This document shows, piece after piece, positions 1-5,882 of a stretch of DNA of 6,334 nt. The DNA is taken from assembly GCA_007117945.1 (NCBI GenBank), contig SKTN01000329.1:1-6334 (forward strand), in the 5' to 3' direction. A program made the translations under genes and the position numbers. This DNA is from Nitriliruptoraceae bacterium. GTDB lineage: Bacteria; Actinomycetota; Nitriliruptoria; Nitriliruptorales; Nitriliruptoraceae. The notes beneath the pieces were generated by a model. That model had not been told where the DNA came from. It saw nothing but the letters and a program-made list of their open reading frames with translations, and did no database searches. Every line of letters starts with the position of its first letter. Position 1 is the stretch's first letter.

Positions 1-209
1 AGCGTCCACTCCGGCACGAGGTGGTCGACGGCGCCGTGGGGCAGGCCGATCAGCAACCCGATGGCCAGTACCGTCCACGCGAGGGGGCCCGTGAGCGCCT
101 CGGGCACCAACGCGAGGCCACCCACCAGCGCCAGCAGCCCCAGGGACAGGGTGCGCGCCCGACGGTGCGCGACGGCACCGGTCGCGGGTGCACCAGCCGT
201 CGGCCCCAC
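1..209 (-). CDS. Brp/Blh-family beta-carotene 15,15'-dioxygenase-like membrane protein (N-terminal part, cut by window edge)
   Basis: This frame reads leftward off the window edge, so only about 69 residues are visible. After a short polar, Arg-containing N-terminus there are two hydrophobic stretches, around residues 20-36 and 42-57. They are followed by GLPHGAVDHLVPEW, which matches the family hallmark PHGxxDH (metal-binding His residues at a membrane helix end). Brp/Blh proteins are multi-span membrane enzymes that cleave beta-carotene to retinal, often to supply a rhodopsin. I chose the GTG at 209 because a perfect GAGGAG (positions 220-215) sits five bases upstream; an in-frame ATG at 251 would add 14 residues but has no good ribosome site. 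It is codirectional with the cysteine hydrolase upstream, separated by a hairpin. Whether the full protein is intact, and whether a rhodopsin or carotenoid genes lie nearby, cannot be seen. Confidence 0.72.
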   Translation of the reverse strand, partial: MGPTAGAPATGAVAHRRARTLSLGLLALVGGLALVPEALTGPLAWTVLAIGLLIGLPHGAVDHLVPEWT

Positions 210-296
210 GTGGACTCCTCGCCTCGGCGTCGCTGTGCCTGCGGTCGGCATCGACGCCCCGGTGGGTGGGATGCGCGGTGCAGGTGGCGAAGGTTC

Positions 297-323
297 GGCC
301 CGCCACCGCACGGTGGACGGGCC
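297..323 (-). terminator. Intergenic hairpin, candidate terminator after the cysteine hydrolase
   Basis: The two arms pair as GGCCCG/CGGGCC (six pairs) and CCACC/GGTGG (five pairs), with one bulged A at 317 and a GCAC loop. The hairpin starts 23 bases past the hydrolase stop codon, before the Brp-like gene on the same strand. There is no T-tract on either side, as is common for actinobacterial terminators, so it may only attenuate or protect the transcript rather than end it. Confidence 0.5.
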
Positions 324-345
324 CTGGATCCGGGGGCGGGTGCGG

Positions 346-1197
346 TCAGCCCCCCTTGCGGCCGTCGGGGAAACGTGTGCCCTTGACCGCACCGGGCTCG
401 CCGGTGACGAAGTCGTCCTCGAGGTAGCGGAGCACCTCGTCGGTGGACAGCACCTTGGCTACGGTGCCGTTGGCCACGGTCAGCGCCGTGTCGTGGTGGG
501 AGGTCGCCGTGGCCACGGCGTCGCCCACCACCACGACGTCGTAGCCGCGGGAGTTGCCCGCGTAGGCGGTGCTCAGCACGCACTCGTCGGTCCACAACCC
601 GACGATCACGATGGTGTCGATGTCCAGGGCCGTGAGCTTGCCATCGAGGTAGGACCGGCCCTGCTCGTCGAAGGTCCAGAACATGTCGAGGTGCTTGCCG
701 AGGTAGAACCAGCCCTCGTCACGCTCCTGCTGCGTGGGCGCGATCTCCTCCAGCGGCTCGAGGCCCGGCCCGCCCGTGAACACGTAGGCGGCGTTCTCCG
801 GCTGCTCGGGACGCAAGCCCCGGGGGCCGTACCAGCGGTCCATCGCGTTGGAGATGCCGTCGTCGAACATCCGGCTCCATGCGCTCCAGGCGATGGCGAC
901 GCCGTCACTGTCCTCACGGGCCGCGCGGAACGCCGCCACCAGCCGCTCGACGTTCGGCAGGATCCCGCCGGCGTACGCGCGGTACTCCTCCTGGCAGTCG
1001 TCCACCAGCAGGGCGATCCGCCGGGGCCGCTCGGACAGCTCCCACGCCGCCCAGAACTCGATCGGCTGGCCATGGGGCCCACCGGGCGTCTCGCTGTAGT
1101 TGGGCATGGGCTCCTGCGCGAGGTCCATGTCGCGGTGGGGTCGGGGCTCGGCGACGGCTTCCTCGAGGGTGCGGAAGGGCTGGTCGGCGGTGGTCAT
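346..1197 (-). CDS. Isochorismatase-family cysteine hydrolase with an N-terminal extension
   Basis: The gene encodes 283 residues with an isochorismatase-like alpha/beta fold. Beta-strand 1 IALLVDDCQEEY (61-72) carries the D-x-Q element, with D67 as the probable general acid/base. GKHLDMFW supplies the likely K168. GLWTDECV followed by a STAYAGNSRGYDVVVVGDA stretch places the nucleophile at C206. These form the Asp-Lys-Cys triad that hydrolyses amides, ureides or vinyl ethers in this superfamily. No signal peptide is seen, so it is probably cytoplasmic. The first ~58 residues are a polar extension before the core, which makes the protein longer than the usual ~180-220. The ATG at 1197 has AGAGG nine bases upstream. 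It is divergent from the GHL10 lipoprotein gene and upstream of the Brp-like gene. The substrate cannot be deduced; no nicotinamide, urea, allantoin or siderophore genes are in view. Confidence 0.88.
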   Translation of the reverse strand: MTTADQPFRTLEEAVAEPRPHRDMDLAQEPMPNYSETPGGPHGQPIEFWAAWELSERPRRIALLVDDCQEEYRAYAGGILPNVERLVAAFRAAREDSDGVAIAWSAWSRMFDDGISNAMDRWYGPRGLRPEQPENAAYVFTGGPGLEPLEEIAPTQQERDEGWFYLGKHLDMFWTFDEQGRSYLDGKLTALDIDTIVIVGLWTDECVLSTAYAGNSRGYDVVVVGDAVATATSHHDTALTVANGTVAKVLSTDEVLRYLEDDFVTGEPGAVKGTRFPDGRKGG

Positions 1198-1232
1198 CGT
1201 GTGCTGCCTCTCGATAGCTACGGGCGGGCCGC

Positions 1233-1256
1233 GGGGTGGACATCGCCGTCCACCCC
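1233..1256. promoter_or_regulatory. Perfect 9-bp inverted repeat in the divergent intergenic region (candidate operator)
   Basis: GGGGTGGAC and GTCCACCCC are exact reverse complements separated by ATCGCC. The dyad lies between the divergent hydrolase (start 1197) and lipoprotein (start 1309) genes. A further GGTCCACC half-site-like copy occurs at 1279-1286. The 15-bp centre-to-centre spacing of the arms fits a dimeric repressor contacting neighbouring turns. A cruciform or RNA hairpin is an alternative. No regulator that would bind it can be named. Confidence 0.45.
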
Positions 1257-1266
1257 TGGGGATGAT
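1237..1266 (+). promoter_or_regulatory. Possible promoter for the GHL10 lipoprotein gene
   Basis: TGGACA at 1237-1242 matches the -35 consensus TTGACA in five of six bases. GATGAT at 1261-1266 matches TATAAT in four of six, and the spacer is 18 bases. Transcription would begin near 1273 and leave a short leader before the ribosome site at 1299-1303. The -35 box falls inside the left arm of the dyad, so a protein bound there would block RNA polymerase. This rests on consensus matching only. Confidence 0.3.
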
Positions 1267-1308
1267 GGAGCTTCGCAGGTCCACCGTGTGGGACGAGTGG
1301 AGGTCCTC

Positions 1309-2640
1309 GTGGCTCGTCGTCGGCTCCTCCTGGCGGTCATCGCCGCCTTGGTCACCGTGGTGGCCTGCGCCGCGGAGGACGGTGCGGACACCGACGGGGA
1401 TACGGCCCCACCCGACGGTACGGACGTCGAGGAGCCCGTCGAACCGGCACCCGAACCCGAACCCGACACCGATGCCGACGCCGACGAGGGCGACCCGGTC
1501 GATGGCACCGACGCGCGCCACCCCGCCGCGGGGCTCGAGCGTGCCGTGTGGGTCCACCTCTTCGACGGCTCCCTCAAGACCCACCAGGGACTCGAACGCC
1601 TCGTCGAGGAGCTCGCTCGCGCCGATGCCACCGCGGTGATCGCCCAGGTCGCCCGCCGGCATGACGCCTACTACCCCTCCCGGGTGCTGCCGGCGACCGC
1701 CGACCCCGACCTGGACCCCGGGCTGGACGTCCTCGATGCGCTGACCGCGCTCGCCCACGACGCAGGGCTCGAGGTCCACGCCTGGGTCTCCATCGCCCCG
1801 ACCTGGCACGCGGTCTACGACGACCTGCCGGCACCGAGCGGGTGGGTACCGGCCGAGCACGGCCGCTCGGCGCCGGAGGCGGACCGCTGGATCTCCCGTG
1901 ACGTGGATGGCGCGTGGAGCGAGTACCTCGACCCCGCCCTGCCCGAGGTCCGTGACCACGTCCGCGCGGTCGTCGGGGAGCTCGCGACCACCACCGAGGT
2001 GGACGGTATCCACCTCGACTACGCCCGCTACGCCTCGGAGCGGGAGGGCTACCACCCCGAGGCGCTCGAGCGCTACCGCGCGGAGACGGACACCAGCGGG
2101 ACCCCGGCACCCGACGACCCCGCCTGGTCCGAGTGGCGGCGCGCGCAGACCCGGGCGCTGGTGGCGGAGGCCCGGTCCGCGGTCGATGGTGCTGGGCGTG
2201 CGGTCGCGCTGTCGGCAGCGGTGATCGCCTGGGGTGCGGGACCAGGTGAGCTCGGCGGCTTCGACGCGACCCGCACCTCGCGGGAGGCCCTGCAGGACTG
2301 GCCCGGCTGGGTCGAGGACGACCTGGTCGACGCGGTGCTGCCGATGGTCTACTTCCGCGACCACGTCCCGGAACAGGCCGCCTGGTTCGACGACTGGCTG
2401 GGGTTCCAGGCCGAGCTGTCCGCGACATCCCAGGCCTGGGTCGTGCCCGGTGTGGGTGGGTGGCTCAACACCCCGGACGCCGTGCTCGACCAGCTCGGCG
2501 CAGCCGCTGAGGTGGCGGACGGCGTGGCGCTCTACTCCTACCAGCAGCCTGCCGACGACGCGGACGCCAGGATCGACGGCACCGGTGTGCGGCCCTTCTG
2601 GGACGAACTCGGCCGGTCCAACTGGGGTGGCAACCGCTGA
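1309..2640 (+). CDS. Secreted lipoprotein with GHL10/DUF187-type glycoside-hydrolase-like domain
   Basis: The 443-residue product starts with a lipoprotein signal peptide: RRR at 3-5, a hydrophobic core 6-19, and VVAC with the lipidated Cys at C20. An acidic/proline linker (about 21-70) follows, then a TIM-barrel-like domain from about residue 76 to the end. Family-type elements are ERAVWVHLFDG near the start, VIAQVARRHDAYYPS (110-124), GLEVHAWV (153-160), VDGIHLDYARY (231-241, with D237 a candidate catalytic acid) and LPMVYFRDH (about 344-352). GHL10 proteins are putative extracellular glycan hydrolases of poorly defined substrate. The GTG at 1309 was chosen because GGAGG (1299-1303) lies five bases upstream and this start gives a standard signal peptide; GTG 1297 would add four residues. 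The protein should be anchored on the outer face of the cell membrane. Confidence 0.85.
   Translation: MARRRLLLAVIAALVTVVACAAEDGADTDGDTAPPDGTDVEEPVEPAPEPEPDTDADADEGDPVDGTDARHPAAGLERAVWVHLFDGSLKTHQGLERLVEELARADATAVIAQVARRHDAYYPSRVLPATADPDLDPGLDVLDALTALAHDAGLEVHAWVSIAPTWHAVYDDLPAPSGWVPAEHGRSAPEADRWISRDVDGAWSEYLDPALPEVRDHVRAVVGELATTTEVDGIHLDYARYASEREGYHPEALERYRAETDTSGTPAPDDPAWSEWRRAQTRALVAEARSAVDGAGRAVALSAAVIAWGAGPGELGGFDATRTSREALQDWPGWVEDDLVDAVLPMVYFRDHVPEQAAWFDDWLGFQAELSATSQAWVVPGVGGWLNTPDAVLDQLGAAAEVADGVALYSYQQPADDADARIDGTGVRPFWDELGRSNWGGNR
1450..1485 (+). repeat. Six imperfect hexanucleotide units (NCCGAN) coding the acidic linker
   Basis: CCCGAA, CCCGAA, CCCGAC, ACCGAT, GCCGAC and GCCGAC follow each other in the reading frame. 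They encode Pro-Glu, Pro-Asp, Thr-Asp and Ala-Asp dipeptides of the linker between the lipid anchor and the GHL10-like domain. A repeat like this can change length by slippage without breaking the frame. Its function is probably just a flexible acidic spacer. Confidence 0.55.
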
Positions 2641-2654
2641 ACCCTGCGGGTGGA

Positions 2655-2680
2655 GGGGCGAACCGGACATGGTTCACCCC
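2655..2680. promoter_or_regulatory. Imperfect 10-bp inverted repeat just after the GHL10 gene (terminator or operator)
   Basis: GGGGCGAACC and GGTTCACCCC pair at nine of ten positions (C2659/A2676 mismatch) around a GGACAT loop. The repeat begins 15 bases after the GHL10 stop codon, which suits a terminator, although there is no T-tract. It also overlaps the ribosome site and candidate ATG (2669) of the small membrane-protein gene, so it could mask translation of that gene. The outer bases resemble the 1233-1256 dyad (GGGG at one end, CACCCC at the other). Confidence 0.4.
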
Positions 2681-2968
2681 ATCCGGGTGACGCGTGACGC
2701 ACCGCGTCCCGCTTCCGTGGGCACCATGCTGCCGCACAACTCCTCGCACCGACCTGATGCCAACCCGGCCGCGGAGACGGCACGGCCGACGCCGGACCCC
2801 GCTCGGGCCCGGCGGCTGCGGGCGATGATCACACTGTGGTTCAGCCTGCTGCTGTTCTCACTCATCGTGTTCCTGCACGTCGTCACCCCCGACTGGCCAG
2901 AGGTCCGCGAGGAGCCGGTGCACTCGTCGCCGGCGCTGCCGGCGCCACCTGTCGCCGCCGACAGCTGA
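2669..2968 (+). CDS. Small single-span membrane protein, function unknown
   Basis: The product is 99 residues from ATG 2669. It has a polar, Pro/Ala/Arg-rich N-terminus (1-52) ending in RARRLRAM, one strongly hydrophobic segment at about 53-71 (ITLWFSLLLFSLIVFLHVV), and a short acidic then Pro/Ala tail. By the positive-inside rule the N-terminus should be cytoplasmic. The start is uncertain: ATG 2669 has GGAGGGG 10-12 bases upstream but sits in the loop of a hairpin, while ATG 2726 (80 residues) has no ribosome site. The membrane segment is the same either way. I recognise no family. The stop codon at 2966-2968 falls right where homology to the broken LuxR gene begins, so the gene's 3' end might itself be a product of the rearrangement. 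A chance frame is possible. Confidence 0.5.
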   Translation: MVHPIRVTRDAPRPASVGTMLPHNSSHRPDANPAAETARPTPDPARARRLRAMITLWFSLLLFSLIVFLHVVTPDWPEVREEPVHSSPALPAPPVAADS

Positions 2969-4216
2969 CCGCGGTCTTCGAGGACCTCCATGGACGCCAC
3001 GCCTTGCTGCAACGCTTGCCGACAGCTGCGGGTACCGAACCGATCGACCGCTACCACGGCCTGCTCCGGGGCTTCCTGAGCAGCGAACTGCACCGCACCG
3101 ACCTGCGCCGCTGGCGTGCCGGTCCATGCCGAGCTGTCCGGACTGGCACGGTCGGCGCCACGAGTGGCACCGTGCGCTGGAGCATGCCGTGGCCTCCGCG
3201 GAACGGGCCGGCGTCCAGCGGGTGCTCCGCGCGGCCGGTGTCGCCAAGCTCCTCGATGGGCAGGGGCCTGCGCTCGAACGCCTGCTGTCCACCGCACCTG
3301 GGGGTGTGCACGACGACCCGCTCGTCAGCTCCATCCTGGCGGCAGCGGCCCTGCCACGCTTCGACGTCGTCACCGCTGATCAGCATCTCAGGGCGCGACC
3401 GGCTGGGGACGGCTCCTCGGACGGACCGGAGCCCGACCCGTGGCCCACCGCCCTGCAGGCGACGGTCGCCCTCCATCGCGCACGACTCGGACCCGCGCCC
3501 GGCACGGCACTGCGAACCGCGCAGGAGCACGGGGGTGGTACGGCAGCCAGCGCACGCTCCAGCCGCAGCTCCTGCAAGCGTGGTGGACCCTGCTGCGTGG
3601 TGACCAGGCCGAAGCACTGCACCGGATCGCCGAACTGCCGGCCACAGCGACGCTCGGCAGCCCCGACATGCGTATGGGTGTCGCCGGGACGGCAGCACTC
3701 GCCGGCTACCTCGACGCGGTACCGGGCCGAGAGACCGCCCTGGTGCTGCGCGCGGCCTGGGAGCGGCTCGGCGATGCACCGACCACGCCCGAGATCGCCT
3801 GCATGCTCGTCCCCCTGGAGGTCCAGCTGTGGCCGGCGACGGACGAGCACAGCGCCGCCGAGGTCGCCTACCAACGGCATCTCCTCGACCTGGGCGGGTC
3901 CGGTGAACAGCTGGCTGCCGAGGCCGGTGCCGGGCCCGTGTCCTCCGAAGCGCTGCTGCAGGCCGTGCGCCTGGCGGCGTCCGACCGCCTCGTCGGGCTC
4001 GTCGATGCCTTCGGCCCACAGGCGCACACCCTGCGGGATCTGCCGACCCACCGCACGGTGGCCGACATCGCTGAGTTGCACAGCGTGTCGGTCAACACCA
4101 TCAAGAGCCACCTCGGGGGCATCTACGCCAAGCTGTCGGCACAGAACCGTCAGGAGGCGGTCGAGGAGGCCGGAGCGCAGGGCCTGCTCTCGGTGGAGGT
4201 CCGCCGGTCCTCGTGA
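2962..4216 (+). pseudogene. Broken LuxR-family (LAL/MalT-like) transcriptional regulator, ATPase half missing and frameshifted
   Basis: Pieces of one large regulator are spread over three frames in the correct order. From about 2962 to 3120 the frame gives RYHGLLRGFLSSELHRTDLRRW, typical of the end of the LAL ATPase region. At 3122-3142 the next frame gives VHAELSG. From 3144 to about 3530 a third frame gives WHGRRHEWHRALEHAVASAE and the helical-repeat region with LLDGQGPALERLL. From about 3533 the frame changes again, within GGGGG at 3531-3535, to WYGSQRTLQPQLLQAWWTLLRGD and on through the LuxR HTH to the stop at 4216. Joining the pieces gives a continuous LAL-type order, so at least two frame breaks exist. 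About 300 residues containing the Walker ATPase should precede this, but the DNA there holds other genes. Indels could be assembly errors; the missing ATPase half could not. Confidence 0.72.
3440..4216 (+). CDS. Intact 3' open frame of the broken regulator, ending in a LuxR-type HTH
   Basis: This is the longest unbroken part of the regulator remnant, 258 codons from GTG 3440. Its first ~30 residues are probably out of the ancestral frame, and true homology starts at about WYGSQ (33-37). Residues 38-150 are helical-repeat-like. Residues 203-250 are the LuxR DNA-binding domain: TVADIAELHSVSVNTIKSHLGGIYAKL, with the recognition helix around 216-231 (S-VNTIKSHL), then the last helix RQEAVEEAGAQGLL. 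The T/S-x-R-E motif that usually opens this domain is not seen (FGPQAHTLRDL instead). No convincing ribosome site precedes GTG 3440. If translated, it would be a DNA-binding fragment without the ATPase; more likely it is only the surviving end of a dead gene. Confidence 0.4.
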   Translation: MAHRPAGDGRPPSRTTRTRARHGTANRAGARGWYGSQRTLQPQLLQAWWTLLRGDQAEALHRIAELPATATLGSPDMRMGVAGTAALAGYLDAVPGRETALVLRAAWERLGDAPTTPEIACMLVPLEVQLWPATDEHSAAEVAYQRHLLDLGGSGEQLAAEAGAGPVSSEALLQAVRLAASDRLVGLVDAFGPQAHTLRDLPTHRTVADIAELHSVSVNTIKSHLGGIYAKLSAQNRQEAVEEAGAQGLLSVEVRRSS

Positions 4217-4306
4217 CGACGCGCCGCGATCCGGGACCCCTCGGTCGTCCTCCCACATCGGTGCGTCGTCTCTGGCAGGGTTGGGGGACACGACCAGAGG
4301 AATCAT

Positions 4307-4915
4307 GTGACTCCTGCACTGCGACACACCGTGGCGTTCGCGATCGGCGGACTGCTGTTGATCGGCTGCAACGGCGAGGAGCCGCCGGGGGAGACGACCC
4401 CGGACGAGGAAGCCGAGGACGTCGACGGGGCCGAGGAGGCCGCCTCGGCGGAGGCAACCGACGACGCAGCGGACGCGCCCGAGGAGACCGAGGCCGACAC
4501 GGAGCAGGCTGGCCCAGCGGGCACGCTCACCCTGGATGGGGTGACGGTCGAGCTCCAGGAGGCCTACTGGTGCGAGGACCACGAGTCCAACGCCGGTCGG
4601 ACCGACATGCGGCTGGTGGGCATCGTCGATGACATGCTCACGCTCGACGCGGGGGCCTTCACCACCGATGACGGCACCGACCTCGACGTGGTCACGATCT
4701 GGGAGATCGAGGAGTTCGACCGGGGCGTCGGTGGGACGCAGGTCGTTGGGGTCGAGGAAGGTGAGGACGACTACCCCTGGATCGAGGTCGATGGTCGGGA
4801 CGTCACGATCGATGGCAGCTTCCGCGGTGCGGACGACCCCGATGACGTGGAGCCAGCGGTGTTCGCCGCCGAGTTCACCGTCGAGGAGGAGCCGCGGGGC
4901 TCGGCCCACTGTTGA
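4307..4915 (+). CDS. Lipoprotein with acidic linker and unrecognised C-terminal domain
   Basis: The product has 202 residues. The signal peptide runs from LRHT through the hydrophobic AFAIGGLLL to a textbook lipobox LIGC, with lipidated Cys at C21. Residues 22-70 are an Asp/Glu/Ala-rich low-complexity linker. Residues 72-202 look like a compact beta-rich domain starting GTLTLDGVTVELQEAYWC and containing IWEIEEF and a WIEVDGRDVTIDGSF strand-turn pattern. It has only two cysteines besides the anchor, C89 and the C-terminal C202, which could form a disulfide. GTG 4307 has AGAGG ending six bases upstream, which fixes the start. I do not recognise the domain. The gene lies 90 bases after the LuxR remnant and converges on the SGNH gene. 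Its last residues border a probable rearrangement junction, so the C-terminus may not be original. Confidence 0.78.
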   Translation: MTPALRHTVAFAIGGLLLIGCNGEEPPGETTPDEEAEDVDGAEEAASAEATDDAADAPEETEADTEQAGPAGTLTLDGVTVELQEAYWCEDHESNAGRTDMRLVGIVDDMLTLDAGAFTTDDGTDLDVVTIWEIEEFDRGVGGTQVVGVEEGEDDYPWIEVDGRDVTIDGSFRGADDPDDVEPAVFAAEFTVEEEPRGSAHC

Positions 4916-4930
4916 CGTGCTGCGCGGCGA

Positions 4931-5836
4931 CCGGTCCAGGCGGGCGGTGTAGCCGTCGGGGGAGAGGACCGGCTCGGTGTCGAGCAGGACCACCTCGGTA
5001 CCCGTGATCGCGCGCTCGGCGGCGGCGCGCATCGTCGGGCGGGTGCGCTCCAGCCGTTCGGGGCGCATCGCCGGGAGCCCGAGCCACACGACCGTGCGCC
5101 CCGAGCCCTGGGCGATCGCCAGCAGGTCGGCGACCCGGCGCTCGTACTCCTCCGCCCAGCCGTCCTGCCCGAGGTGGATCACGCCACCGGGTGCACCGGT
5201 CAGGCTCTGGTCGTCGTTGCCCCCGAGCAGCAGGACCACCACGTCGGGGTCACGCTCGGCCAGTTGCTGCTCCAGGTGGCGGTGCCATTCCAGGACGTCG
5301 GGTCGGGCCAGCCCTGTGCTGATCCGCACGTCCTTGGCCCAGCGCACCTGCGCACGTCCGGCCGTGACGCGGCCGAACCCGTCCGCGATCGCGCCGATCA
5401 GGGAGTCGCCGATCAGCAGTACCTCGAGCGGGTCCTCGGCGCTCACCTGCCGTGAGGTGCGGGCGTGATCCGACGCCGACCCTGCAGCGTCGTCCGCCTG
5501 GGCCGGGTCATCCCCCGTGGTCGAGGTGGCACCTGCCGCGTCGCCCCCGGCCTGCCCGGTCTCCACACCGAGCGCCCCCAGGCCCCGGTCCGGCAGCGCC
5601 GCGAGCCAGCCGTGCGGACGGTCCAGGCGCAGCAGCGCGCCCGTGCCCTCGACCACCGTGGCGATCCGCAGCGCCACCGTCCTGGTCGCGCCCACGTCCA
5701 GGCCGGTGGCCGCAGCGACCAGCCCGGGCCCGCTGAGCAGCGCGCCGAGCACCAGCGCCACGAGCACCGCGGCCACCGCTGGCCGCGGGGCAGTGCGGCG
5801 CTCGGTCGGCTGGAGGGTGGGGCGCTGGACGGGCAC
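4931..5836 (-). CDS. SGNH-family (DUF459-like) hydrolase/O-acyltransferase partner, C-terminal catalytic block missing
   Basis: From GTG 5836 (AAGGA nine bases upstream) there is a short cytoplasmic N-terminus with RPTLQPTERR, one membrane segment at about 20-44, a variable Ala/Asp-rich linker to about 135, then an SGNH domain. VLLIGDSL carries the nucleophile S145 (block I), ISTGLARP the block II Gly175, and LLLGGNDD the block III N207. The domain continues to VVLLDTEPVLSPDGYTARLDR at residue 302. A complete SGNH protein should then show the D-x-x-H block, usually DGVHFT-like, but it is absent in every frame. No stop occurs at the end of homology: the frame runs on, antisense to the lipoprotein and LuxR remnant, to a TGA at 3380-3382. 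It is probably a truncated, inactive gene. It follows the MBOAT gene closely, as in AlgI-type polymer acetylation pairs, and would act outside the membrane. Confidence 0.7.
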
Positions 5837-5882
5837 GGGCTCGGATCCTTGGGCTCGGCGGGGCGTGGTCGGCGCGGTCGGT

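Noticed and set aside
1211..1220. TAGCTA as a -10 box for the cysteine hydrolase
   Set aside because: It would leave almost no leader before the ribosome site and has no -35 partner at the right distance.
61..1308. Open plus-strand frame extending the GHL10 lipoprotein frame far upstream
   Set aside because: It runs antisense to the clearly coding cysteine hydrolase, and a proper signal peptide and GGAGG site mark the true start at 1309. It is a by-product of high GC.
1198..2670. Minus-strand open frame fused in phase upstream of the cysteine hydrolase
   Set aside because: It is antisense to the GHL10 gene and has no domain sense. The hydrolase has its own ATG and ribosome site at 1197.
4243..4298. 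Loose inverted repeat GGTCGT...ACGACC upstream of the lipoprotein start
   Set aside because: Only six outer bases pair cleanly over a distance of about 40 bases; expected by chance in such GC-rich DNA.
3126..4310. Single plus-strand open frame across most of the regulator region, as an intact gene
   Set aside because: Only its front part (to about 3530) resembles the LAL helical region. After that it becomes Arg/Ser/Pro-rich nonsense while the real homology continues in another frame.
3380..4930. In-frame continuation of the SGNH protein by over 500 codons
   Set aside because: It is antisense to the lipoprotein and LuxR remnant, with no recognisable domain. It is open only because of base composition.
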